Shown here piece after piece: positions 52,901 to 63,327 of a DNA stretch of 63,433 bases. This stretch comes from Amanita rubescens (taxonomy: Eukaryota > Basidiomycota > Agaricomycetes > Agaricales > Amanitaceae). Under the pieces are notes generated by a model. It was not told where the DNA came from. It saw only the letters and a program-made list of their open reading frames with translations, and ran no database searches. The translations under genes and the position numbers were made by a program. How positions within the stretch are numbered: the stretch's first letter is position 1; the number at the start of each line of letters is the position of its first letter. The stretch lies in NCBI GenBank assembly GCA_015039365.1, contig WION01000299.1, forward strand, positions 1 through 63,433, read 5' to 3'.

Positions 52901-53790
52901 GGTCTCTGTGGTATTGCTGTTCTGAATTAGACGTAAAAAAAGTCAGAAATATATATATATAAAAGAGAGCCTAAAGCGAACCTCTTGCTCTTCGCCAAGA
53001 GGCATTCCCGGGGTTGGTTCCCTTGCTTTCTGTCGTGAACGCATGAGAGGCTTGCAAGCGATCAACAGTATTTAAGCTCACCTGTAGTAAGTCTGCAGTT
53101 GCCCCGTCATCTAAGCACGGCCCTGTCTGACCGGTGCATGTACTATCTCCGATTTCGTAGTTCAATCACTTCACCACAGGGCAAAACAGACGAGGGAAAA
53201 ATCACAACGGAGCTATCGGCTTAATCCCCGCGTGCGAGAGATCTAGAAGAGCGGGATTGGCGATCAATGCCGTCGCGCGAATTCGGAACGCGAACCTTGA
53301 CTGTTCAGCGGAAGGCGTTGCCTTGGACTTTTTCTGTTTTGAAGTTGGTATCCTGTACCCTGTCAGGTTTCCGCGGGGACATGAGGTGACATGCAAGCAG
53401 TCAAAAGAAACTCGAACTTACCACTGAGCTAGCCCTAACGCATGAACCCATATTTGCTATCCAGGGAACCGTCATCAATACCGTAAACACATCTTTAGCA
53501 CCGATCCCTGCCGTACAAGATAAGCTAGTGAAAAAAAAACACGGGCGATATTAGAAACGGCTCAAGCGCTTGGCGCCGGTTACTTGATATGGTGCGAGAA
53601 TTCATGGTGGGTACCACAGCAGATGACGTACGCTTAGAATACCGTTTCCAAGGACGTGGCACAAATTGTCAGACCATCTTCAATTCTCGGGAGCTGTATA
53701 TCCGACATTATATTAATTCTGCACCAGTGATAGAGAAGTATATATACCGATAGTGACTTTGTCCTCCAAACCACTTCGTCCTCCATCGCT
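52901..53790. other. Divergent intergenic region of two passenger genes
   Basis: About 0.9 kb between the divergent starts at 52900 and 53791. It contains a TATATATATATAAAA run (about 52948-52962) and TATATATACCGATAG at 53740, plausible TATA elements for the minus- and plus-strand genes. No gene recognised. Confidence 0.4.
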
Positions 53791-54516
53791 ATGCCTCCTT
53801 ACACGCTTTCTCTTTTGGAAGAACAGACAAGTCCGAGAGGACCGGGGGCATCATCCCGTGTCCCCACTCATTCCAACCCCGGGTCTGTTGGACTTGACGC
53901 CAGCTCGAACTCGAGCCCCGAAAGCGAAAGCCAGTCGTTCCATTGGACCAGCCCACCCCCGAGAAACCCACGGCCATGGGATAGTAAGCATTTCGTTTTC
54001 AGTGGCAAATGATCCCTGTTTAACGCTACTACGTTTTTCAGCTCCAGCTCCGTCCCAAGACGCGGAGGTACAGAGTGTTATTTCACTGAGTTCCGACACG
54101 GAATCGGATGTAGATGCACTAGTCGTCTCTGAGAATGTGGCTGGGAATGGTTCTGCCCCTCGCAAATCACCTTCACCGGAGGTTGAGATATTGGATGATC
54201 CGGCCATGCTGCAGCATAACCGCCGTAAGTTATCAATGAAGCAAATACATGAGTGATTTGACTTACCTGCCTTACCCCAAGGTAACAGACTGCACCAACG
54301 TCTCTCGAGGTATTATCAACGCAAAAAGACGAACACAAAGACCAAGAAAAAAAGGCCTTCAGCCACGGCGGGCGAGCCTGAGGTATGTATGAGTCAAATT
54401 GCTCCAAACCAGTGAATTGACACCTACCTTATCAGCTTCATCTTCACGTCTTTGGGTACAAGTCCACCATCAACATCACCGTCGATGGGAACGGAAAAAA
54501 GCGCCCCAGTGCCTAA
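53791..54516 (+). CDS. Small passenger protein with SUMO-interaction-motif-like segments
   Basis: Four exons fit with good splice sites. Exon 1, from MPPYTLSLLEEQTSPRGPG, is Ser/Pro-rich. Exon 2 contains EVQSVISLSSDTESDVDALV and SPEVEILDDPAML. Exon 3 is strongly basic (RLSRYYQRKKTNTKTKKKRP). Exon 4, LHLHVFGYKSTINITVDG, ends NGKKRPSA at 54514-54516. VISLSSDTESD and VEILDD each have a hydrophobic core followed by acidic/Ser residues, the pattern of SUMO-interacting motifs. About 190 aa. No named family. It lies head-to-tail with the SPT5-like gene; reading the two as one gene is less likely because of the in-frame stop. Confidence 0.5.
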
Positions 54517-55180
54517 TCGTACCGTTGCTAGGAAGGGATACATAGACTTATAGACTTATAACATAGACACTATGCTTTGAATAAAAGATATGATGATATT
54601 GATTGCATTCTATCGTTAAGTCGCGCATAGTCCCCCCCCCTTGCGGGATGAAGGGGGCGAAAGAAAGCTCCGAGGGCTTTGTGCGGTGCTAAATACCAGC
54701 CCTCCTTGTCTTTGCGCGAGTTAGAGGTCAAACACTCGCACGGGTACAACAGAAGGACGCGGGGTACATAACCGCGGCGCGGAGTCCAAAACGACTCTTG
54801 CTAGCATCGCGTGCATCCTTCGTTAAAGTAGACGTTGTAGCTTTTTAGTGCTTCGTAAGTTCGATCATTTGAATGAAATCTCTTTGAACGGAAGAGAGAA
54901 CAGAAAGACGATGCGAGCTGCACTTTTGCTGATTGACTTTCTCATAGTAGTTCTAATTATTATTATAATTATAATAACCTAAGATAACACGCCAAGCATG
55001 GACGCGTCGGTAAGAAGATAGACTTTTGTGCTAGAATGAGCTCAAAGCATAGTTGGTAGCGAGGAAAACGTGTTCGTATATCGGAAAATGAAGGCAGAAA
55101 GAAAAGAAAGAAAAGAAAAAAGGTATAGTGTCGATCTTAAGGCGTCATGACCACTTTGATTAGATTCACTATCTGTAGGT
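54517..55180. other. Gap before the SPT5-like gene
   Basis: Contains AT-rich tracts (TTATTATTATAATTATAATAA near 54957) and a purine run (55095-55120). The first exon of the SPT5-like gene may start here, but no start codon could be fixed. Confidence 0.3.
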
Positions 55181-58169
55181 CGCACCGAATGAATTCTTGG
55201 ACGTTGAAGCCTCAGTCAGTGATTCGAGCGACGAAGAAATGGAAGGACATACGAATGAATGTAAGCCGAAAGGGACAAAACTGACGAAAGCAAAACTGAC
55301 TTAAGATGAAAGGTCTGAACTTTATTGATGATGATGAAGTGAACTTGGGTGGCGGTCAGGACATCGAAGTTGAGGATGAAGAGTTCAGCGAGGATGACCT
55401 AGACTTTGACGATGAATGTAGGTTGCCATTTCAAGCTTTGCTACTTGAATTAACTAACTGTATGACAGCCGGTCAGAGGTTTGATACCAGCACGAGACGA
55501 GGTCCCAATGATTCGGAACCGGTGGGATTGGATTATCGTCTGGCGAGCGTTGTTCGTCGATACGAAGCTCAGGCATCAGAGGGTGAAGGCCACGACAGGC
55601 AAGACGAGCTCGCTTCGTTGGCTGAACGTGCCATGCGAATAATGCCCACAGCACAGGATCCCAATTTTTGGAAAGTTTGCGTATATGTGAGTCTGGTCTT
55701 CCCTTTCTTGCCGTCAAACATTTGACAATGGGACACGGGATATAAAGGAGGGGACGGTAGAAGAGACTTTCTGGGCGATGCACAACCGTTTGGACAAAAG
55801 CCCAGAGTTAGCGTCGTCTGTCTTTATGCCACCGCGAAGTGATAATTGGATATGCATTGAATCATCTTCACACCAAAACGCGGTTTTATTATGCATAGAC
55901 TTGTCCACTATCCATCAACCTCCCAACGTATTGTTCGTACCTGTGAACGAACGTGTACAATGGATCACTTGGTGTCCAACTACGCCACGCATCAAGTCCC
56001 CGTCTTGGGTCCGGATAAAGAAGAGCTCAGAGCTCAGGGATTTGCTAGACAAGGACCACGATCTCGACGAGAGACTTCTAAAATACGCCAAGGACCTCGC
56101 TTTCGTGCATGAGGTTTTCAACGAGTCAAAGGTCCTGATCTGTCTAGTCCCGCGGCTATTAGTTGAGGTAGGGCAGCAGGGTTCCGCCGACTATTGGGAT
56201 AAACAGAAGAAGAGGAGAAGGCAACGATTACCGCGACTTTTACATCCCAATACGATCTCTGAACCGACTCTGGGCTCAGAAACAATGCATCCTTTGCATT
56301 CGAGCGTGTGGTGGAATCCCAAACGCTTCTATGACCTTGTGTCTATCAAGACTGGCGTGTATCAGTTGACAAATCCAAAAACCCGGAAGAGAACAAGAGA
56401 CGGGGACAATTTAGTCCCGCCTTTCGCGATATTCTATGTACCTGTCAGTGCATTACAGTCAGACGTGGTGCCCAGACTCAAAGAATTGAACTTGTTCGCG
56501 GAAGGAATGGCCGTCGGAGCGAAGGAAATGGGTTTGAATTTTCCACATACCGAGTTCTTCAGGTGGACGTACGAGAATGATGTGGCCGCTCCTGTCGAAA
56601 TTGGCAACAAGGTTGAGGTCAAATTAGATATGGGGATTGCCCAAGGTGTTATAGAGGACATGCGCTTTGATAAAGCGTTCGTGCGCACGATCAAGACAAG
56701 AGAGGAGTTGGAAGTCGATATCCGATCCGTCAGAAGGTTTTATCAGCTCTGCGATTCAGTCAAGGTCATTAGGTCGTCGATGATCAATCGGTGAGGCTGG
56801 GTGATCGGGATCCAGGATGATCAAATTACAGTATTCGACCGGGATCAAAAGCAACAGGTATGAACTCCACATCCGTGCCGAGCAAATATTAAATCTATAA
56901 CAGTTTGACGTGAAATCATGGCAACTCATCCCTTATGACGATTTTGAAATGGAACAGGATCCCCGGTTTAAAGTCGGCGAGGCGGTGCATGTGGTTGATC
57001 CCTTGTCAGCGGAGTATAGGAAAAACGGTAGCATCTACAGTGTATCGGACTCTGTCATCGAGGTGATCGATAGTAGGACAAATACACTGGTATGTTAATT
57101 ACTTTAGCCGGCCAAAGCACTGACGATGTATATTGTGGTAGTTCATGGTGCCACCGTGGTTTCTGAAAGCAGATACGGTCCCTGGCCCTACGGTACAACC
57201 CCCCTCCGCGATAGCCAATTTATTAGGTCGATGGGATGACGATAACTACAAGAAACTCGTCGGGACGTGGGTCGTCGTAACTGGACCACATGTACATAAA
57301 GGTTTATATGGAAGGATAAAAGAATACCACGGAAACTGCCAGTTTCGTGTCGAAGCGAGCTCCGGAAGTCGATGGGTGGACATACATGTTGACCACCTGA
57401 TAAATACGTGAGTCATCCAGGCACGTTCATTCAAAATATACTTATTTGTTACAGGGGAGAGAATGGTCCAGACCTACGGGATTATCACATAGGTCTGCAC
57501 AAGATACCTCCGGCTGGGGCATACCCAATACCCTGCTTTCAGTGGCAACCGAGTCAACCCAAGCGAGCCGCTACACCCCTTCCTGAAGAAGTAGATGTAG
57601 CCGAAAACAACCCCGAAGACCGACCGATATCATCGCCATCCGCAGCCGCCGAAGGACTGCCAGACGCTCCAGAGGCGTCTACGCCAGCAACAGAGACGCC
57701 AATGATCACTTACGGGGATGAAGGTATGTCTTCCGTGGTCAGGTTACCCCGCTCTGATGCCCTACCGATAGTACTTCCCGCCAACTGGATATTAAGACAT
57801 GGACTAGTGAGGAAGCGCATCTATGCCCACGTCCGCAATAGCAAGCCAAATCCCATGGAAGGGGGAGGTTTTGGGAAAGGTCAATACGAAGGCCAAAGGG
57901 TTCTTATTCTGTCAGGAGAACGAGAGGATAAGATAGAGGTCCACGTGAAGGACCGATCAGTAAATATACCCGCGAAGTTCCTGTTCCCCCAGAGGCCGAC
58001 AGCAAGGGGGCAAGAGGTGGTTGTTCTTAGTGGCGACAGGATCGGGGAGGTCTACATGACGCGGAAGCCCAAACCGGATGGCTCTTTTCCACTGGGCCGT
58101 CCAGGTTTTTCGGGGCCACCATCATGCATCATGGAGCCGAACAGATTGGCTAGGTGTGATCCAAGATAG
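55181..58169 (+). pseudogene. SPT5-like transcription elongation factor (NGN-KOW), one in-frame UGA
   Basis: The N-terminus is acidic (DVEASVSDSSDEEMEGHTNE, then VEDEEFSEDDLDFDDE), as in SPT5. An NGN-like domain follows: DPNFWKVCVY joined to EGTVEETFWAMHNRL, then SDNWICIESSS. Next is the first KOW block, SPSWVRIKKS...VLICLVPRL, then RLPRLLHP and FYDLVSIKTGVYQLTNP. Later KOW-type segments are GWVIGIQDDQITVFDRD, FKVGEAVHVVDP, LVGTWVVVTGPHVHKGLYGR and GKGQYEGQRVLILSGERED. The order and the basic RLPRLLHP linker match SPT5, which binds RNA polymerase II through the NGN with SPT4. Differences: a shorter, diverged protein with no C-terminal heptad repeats seen, and an in-frame UGA (56792-56794) inside a KOW. 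It is likely a transposon-borne paralogue, not the host's essential gene. The upstream start is uncertain. Confidence 0.65.
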
Positions 58170-59444
58170 AGGGCTGGACCCACTATATTAATTATCTTTA
58201 TTATTACTTACACGCATACATTGTAGTAGAAAATTGAAACTACTAATACAATACCACAATCTTGTTTGTAACTGATCACAGGCTTGGACTGAAACAAATC
58301 AGGGAAGGTGGGCAGCGTACCACTAAAGCAGTCGAGTGGGAGGCGAGCGGGTTTGCACGCATCGCGAGGGACCGGGTGCGGGAAATGATGCGTATTATTT
58401 TATGAGGAAGGTAAGCCCAAGACATGTGAATTCTCTACATGACCTGCTACTCTCTTCAGACCATTGGACGGAACTTGCCTTGGCTGAATTAACGGGTGAT
58501 CGATCTTGATGCACTTAATGGCAGGGGAGCTATTTTGGTGCGCATCTATTTTTAACTTCTGTGACGTCGAAACATCGTGTGCGTTCTTTGTTTTAAATAT
58601 TGGTTTTACAGATGCCGAACGCGTTTGTTCTATACGGCTACGTCGCTACTAACTCAGTTCCGCAACTGTTTTTTATGTAGAGGTACATTATCTTATAAGT
58701 ACCACGGAGGTCAGCAAATTAGCAAGATGCGAGATATCTATTGCAGAAAATGTAAAATCATTATAGACTACGCAAAAACCTCGTTGACGCTCTAGTTCAC
58801 TTAAACACTTTGACGTCAGTATGTTTTTTACTTCTCAGCAAGCCAATAACGCGATAACCGAGTCAATGAACAGGCTTACAATGTAACTACAGCTATATGC
58901 GTTTAAACTGTCATCTTGCACGCACTTGTTTGTACGACTCTCTTTCCTTCAACACCTACCACTCTCCTCTTCCCACACAGCCACCTTCTCTCGGGACTCC
59001 AGTAAGTTATCTAATTGTTCTCTCGCGCCGCCTATCTCATTTAGATAGCAGCATTTTACTTCTACAAGCCAGACCGCACCTCTAAATTCGCACTCATCCT
59101 TTCCTTCACAATACGGTTGATCTCGTCATCTCGCTAACCCACGCTATTTGGTCTTGCGCGGTCGCGTCTGCAAGTACCCTTTAAATTGTCACCTTGCGCG
59201 CTCTTGTTTGTACGGCCTCTCTTCTTTAACCCCAACCACCCACCCCTTCACATTTACCCCCACCTTCTCCCCGCCGTCTATCTCATTTAATAGCAGGATT
59301 TTACTACAAGCAAAACCGCACCTCTATAAATTCGTCCTCGTCCTTTCTCTCGCGACCCGTTATCCATATCTGGCACCCATCGATTCAGTGCGGACCCATC
59401 TCATCAATTTCGCTAATCCACGCACGCTATTATCATCTCTTCCA
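58170..59444. other. Gap with duplicated upstream segment
   Basis: 58897-59100 and 59160-59380 are similar (both contain (T)TTAAA(C/T)TGTCA(T/C)CTTGC.CGC(A/T)CTTGTTTGTACG and a CTCAC/CCCACC-rich stretch). This looks like a duplicated promoter/5' region ahead of the acidic-repeat gene. No other gene recognised. Confidence 0.4.
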
Positions 59445-59927
59445 ATGGCTGAAATACGCGTTCCGTAAGTCGTTTAGAATATCATGACTACTGTTGAATA
59501 ATCGATGATTTAAAGTGTCGTTATCCGCGATACCGTCGTCCAGATCAATGTCGTAGCTTTTGTTAAACCCGTTGGAGGAGCGGATTTAGTAATGCTCGGC
59601 AACTTCGCAGCAATCGTCGATATCGGTGAAGCCATAGTTGCGGCGGTCAGAGAGGAAGACATTGAAATGGGTGACGTTGAAGGTGACGAAATGGGTGACG
59701 TTGCAGAGGTTGAAATGGGAGAAGCAGACGAAAACAACGAAGCGAGAGCGGCTGAAGGAGACGTCGAAATGGGAGCGGCCGACGAGGACGTCGAGATGGG
59801 AGGCGGTGACGCTGCAGAGGTTGAACTGGGAGAAGAAGATAATGAAATGAGAGCGACTGATGAAGACGTCGAAATTGGAGCGGCTGATGAGGACGTCGAG
59901 ATGAGAGACGTTGAAGACTTCTACTAA
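59445..59927 (+). CDS. Acidic repeat protein, 143 aa
   Basis: Exon 1 59445-59464 (MAEIRV plus a split Pro), intron 59465-59515 (GTAAGT...TTTAAAG), exon 2 59516-59927. The N-terminal 50 residues are beta/hydrophobic (VVIRDTVVQINVVAFVKPVG). The rest is built of imperfect repeats of DEDVEMG / EVEMGEADE / GDVEMGAAD, giving a very acidic tail ending VEMRDVEDFY. No known family. An acidic tail could bind histones or basic partners; that is a guess. It lies at the right part of the passenger block. Confidence 0.5.
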
Positions 59928-60800
59928 ATGAAATTCTCGACGCCGCCGACGGACGGCAAATCCCTACTACATCCTTTTTTCTTGATACCGTGTTCCAGAC
60001 TTACTTACGTACATATTGTATCGTTAGCGACGTGTTCATGACTATTTTTCTTGCCAACAAGAGTGACGCGTCGTATGCAATCGCCGATCGCGTATGTTAT
60101 GTTATTTAACCACCTCTTCCTGCCCCTGTACTTATTCGTCGTGTACCACGCTCTTTCGTTTATAGTACTCTAACATCTACTTCCTAGATCCCACGTTACT
60201 ACTCCCTCCCGTCGTATTCCCTGTGTGTATTGACCCGTCGGAACGCGCGCCGTGATTGGCGTACGCTAAGTATAGATTTCTAGTGCCAGCTCGGAGCTAT
60301 TCGGAGCAATCAATTTAGCTCAGGGCGAGCCAAAGGGTCGTCTTGGTGAGTGATTCCATAATGCCTCTTAGGCCTCAGGATTCACTCCCTTTCGTCCTTC
60401 AGTCGTGTTGGGGATGTGTATATGGGCCGGTCACCGGTCACAGTTAGGAAGCGCGCAGAAACAAATGAGGTACGCCGACGAGTCAAGAGCCGGGATGGTG
60501 CTACCAAATTTAGCTCAGGGCAAGCAGGGTCGCAGTTGAATTGTCGTGGCAATTCCGTACTAATGTGAACCTCAGGCTTCAGCGTTTACTTCCTGCGTCC
60601 TCCTGTCATGTTGAGGATGTGTATAGTATGGCCTGTTACAGCCGCTAATGATGCGCCAGACTCAGTGCGAACAAATGAAGTGGTTCTGTTCGCAGTTGGG
60701 CTATCGCATTTAGCTTGGTCACACGCTAAGGGTCTGCGGCGATTGGAGTTCGTAATCCATTTCGTAACTTTCCCATCGTTGGAGCGTCAACAAGTATAAA
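59928..60800. repeat. Degenerate tandem repeat of about 200 bp, roughly three units
   Basis: Segments starting near 60305, 60500 and 60690 share (A)TTTAGCTCAGGGC(G/A)AGC, CTCAGG(A/C)TTCA, and TTGGGGATGTGTATA/TTGAGGATGTGTATA blocks. No coding potential is evident. Confidence 0.5.
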
Positions 60801-60889
60801 AGGACCTGACAAGTGCGTTATACTTTATTCTCCTCCCCTTGTCATCGTTTACGCCCTTCATTCTCATCGTTGCCCTTCTTCGTTCTCAC

Positions 60890-61110
60890 CGTCGTTGTCA
60901 TCGTCGTCGTCGTTATCATCGTTGTTGTTGTTGTTGTTGTCGTCATCATCGTCGTTGTCGTCGTTGTCGTCATCATCGTCGTTGTCGTTGTTGTCATCAT
61001 CATCGTCGTCGTCGTCGTCGTCATCATCGTTGTTGTCATCGTCGTCTTCGTCGTTGTCGTTGTCGTTGTCGTTGTCATCATTGTTGTTGTTGTCATTGTC
61101 ATTGGTCCTC
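60890..61110. repeat. Trinucleotide microsatellite (GTC/GTT/ATC)n
   Basis: About 220 bp of imperfect GTC, GTT and ATC units. Every frame is open here only because the repeat lacks stops, so no protein is called. Confidence 0.9.
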
Positions 61111-61379
61111 CTCGTTGTCGTCATTGGTCCTCGTCATTGGTGGTTGTTGTTGTCATTGGTGTCGTCGTTCTCGCCCATCTTTGTTCTCATTGTTGCCATT
61201 GTTCACATTCATTGTTATTGTCTTCTACACCTTGTATCTGTAGTTTTTGTGATAAACTAATGACTATGCATGATTTAACTATTTTAATGTCTGAAGGATT
61301 GATAGTCCTAATGTCAGGTAAGCTGGCTGGCTTCATGCCTGGTGGTCTAAGAGTTTGATTATCTGTCTAAGTACCTTGT

Positions 61380-62420
61380 TTGACTCTCTGCCTATCTGAT
61401 ACTCTGTCTAGTTGGTTGTCTATCTATCTGACCATCTGACTGACTGATACACTGTCTAGCTACCTTGTCTGACTAGCTACCTTGTCTGACTATCTAGTTG
61501 TCTGATGCCTTGTGACTGTCTGACAATCTGTCTAGTTGGCTGTTTAACTGTCTGACAATCTGACAGTCTGCCTAGCTACCTTGCCTGACTATCTAGCTGT
61601 CTGATACCTTCTGACTGTCTGCCAATATGTCTAGTTGGCCATTTAACTGTCTGACAGTCTGACAATCTGCCTAGTTACCTTGTCTGATAATCTGTCTAGT
61701 TGGCTGTATAACTGTCTGACAGTCTGACAGTCTGATGCTTGATACTCTGTCTAGCTACCTTTTGTGACTTCTAGTTGTCTGATGCTCTCTCTACCTATGT
61801 GTCTGACTCTCTGGCCACCTGATTGTCTGAGGCATTGTCTAGCTATCTGTCTAGCTGTCTTACTGACTGATATTCTGTCTAACTACCTTGTCTGACTTGC
61901 TGACTGTCTAGCTGTCTGACCATCTGATGCTCTGTCTAGTTACCTGTCTGATGCTCTGGCTTGCTGACTGTCTGATAATCTGTCCAGCTACCCTGTCTGA
62001 CTGTCTAGCTGTCTGACAGTCTGATGCTCTGTCTAGTTATCTGTCTGACTATCTGGCTGTCTGACTGTCTGATGCTCTGTCCAGTTATCTATCTGGCTGT
62101 CTGGCTGTCTGACTAGTCTATATCTGATACATTGTCCAGCTACTAGTATCTGATAGTCTAAATGTCTGATCTGACTGACTAGTTGATGTCCTGTTTTGCT
62201 ACCTGTCTGATGGTCTGACTCTCTAATGATCTGACTGTATTGATAATTGACTGTCTGTATATCCAATAGCATAGTCGTCTCACTGGTATTTGCTCATTCA
62301 CATCTGACAGTCTGATTGTCTGTTCTCCAAGTGGCTTGACTGTCAGGTGCTTCTTTTACCTGACTATCTAGTATCAAGTTGTCCAAATAGTTTGGTTGTC
62401 TAACTTTATACTATGGACTT
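61380..62420. repeat. Right subterminal repeat array (CTGTCTGACTGTCTGA)
   Basis: Irregular units containing CTGTCTGAC and CTAG(C/T)TACCTTGTCTGAC. The reverse complement motif of the left array at 39960-40790. Confidence 0.8.
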
Positions 62421-62666
62421 TGTCTCTGGTTTCCTAACCATATGATTATATTAATAAGTCTGCAATGCTATTGGGTACAACATATATCAACCTGATCATC
62501 TATATTTCCAGCAACGCTTGTTGACTGGATGTGATGGGCTATCTATATTACTATTGGTTAAAATTTCTCTCATTCCCATTTGCAACCTATTCAACTATCA
62601 TGTGTCAACTGAGCCTATGTTTGTCTGGGTTAATGATTATAGGCTACCCTTTTAACATGAATTCTG

Positions 62667-62756
62667 CTGCTGGTCTATTAGGCTTGTGAACTGGTACAAT
62701 GATTCCATCTGATGAAGCATCAGATGGCATCAGACTTTTGACATGTTAGCTGATGT
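62667..62756 (-). repeat. Right terminal inverted repeat of the giant element
   Basis: Reverse complement begins ACATCAGCTAACATGTCAA and pairs with 39712-39801 without gaps. Confidence 0.75.
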
Positions 62757-62835
62757 GCGGGTGGGAATAGGGGACGTAGATGATTGGTGTGTTGGCCATT
62801 TTGGCAACTGATCGTCAAAATGGCATTGTTGGTGA

Positions 62836-63327
62836 GTGGCTGACAAAAATCAATCCTTCCTTTACACCTCTGTGAGTTATATTCTTCAAGGCTCAGATTA
62901 CCGTGCTAAGCGACTCTTAGACATGGCCAACTTAATACGATCTTCGAGACCACCGCATCAATGGACCAGGAGCCAATTGATAGAGTACAGGGTCGAGGTC
63001 AGATATGCTACCCGTGCCACGGAGTTTTTTCAGCCTCAGCGCCCCCCACGGCCTTTTCCCCAGGATCAGCTCATTCCCGCCTTTTACAGTCTCCCTTTGT
63101 TACTGCAACCTACCGACGATCAAGACTCGGAAACTATGCGTACCCTTCTCGTCGATGTAACTGACCGCCCAGATGAAGAAGCACGTCTGGACCATTTCAT
63201 CCATGGTCTCTTGTACTTCCTGGCCAATCATGTCAATAACAATCGGCATGAACCTCATGAAAATATGTTAGTAGAAGAGCAAAAGAGCACGCCCATTCTT
63301 GTTACGAACTCGTTAATCTCAACTTAA
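62836..63327 (+). CDS. Unrecognised ORF beyond the giant element
   Basis: An open frame ending NSLIST at 63325-63327 with protein-like composition (DYRAKRLLDMANLIRSSRP, RVEVRYATRATEFFQ, LDHFIHGLLYFLANH). It has no ATG at its beginning. Either translation starts at the Met of MANLIRSS (about 62923) or an upstream exon is joined at the acceptor GGCTCAG near 62898. No family recognised; it may be a host gene or part of another element. Confidence 0.35.
   Translation: MADKNQSFLYTSVSYILQGSDYRAKRLLDMANLIRSSRPPHQWTRSQLIEYRVEVRYATRATEFFQPQRPPRPFPQDQLIPAFYSLPLLLQPTDDQDSETMRTLLVDVTDRPDEEARLDHFIHGLLYFLANHVNNNRHEPHENMLVEEQKSTPILVTNSLIST

Larger units (their letters stand above)
39712..62756. mobile_element. 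Giant TIR DNA element (about 23 kb) with Plavaka-type transposase and passenger genes
   Basis: The ends are 90-bp inverted repeats (39712-39801 and 62667-62756), beginning ACATCAGCTAACA(C/T)GTCAA and identical at 80 of 90 ungapped positions. Inward of each lies about 0.8-1 kb of CAGACAGTCAGACA repeats, inverted between the two sides. A Plavaka-type transposase gene lies next to the left end; a gene-bearing passenger block occupies about 45-60 kb. No matching target-site duplication is visible at these borders, so either the borders are slightly off or one flank was rearranged. The alternative is two separate related elements that supply one end each. Confidence 0.65.

Noticed and set aside
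53400..53450. tRNA-like GGCTAGCTCAGTGGTAAG-TTCGAG on the minus strand
   Set aside because: The A-box-like and T-arm-like pieces are adjacent with no anticodon arm or acceptor stem, so it is not a tRNA gene.
60813..61260. Open frames rich in Val/Ile, Ser/Leu or Thr/Met/Asp in all six frames
   Set aside because: They are translations of an imperfect GTC/GTT/ATC microsatellite; stop-free repeats give open frames in every direction.
39712..62756. Starship-type (tyrosine recombinase) giant element
   Set aside because: No DUF3435/tyrosine-recombinase gene is seen at either end, and the ends are long TIRs with subterminal arrays, which fits a cut-and-paste DNA transposon better.
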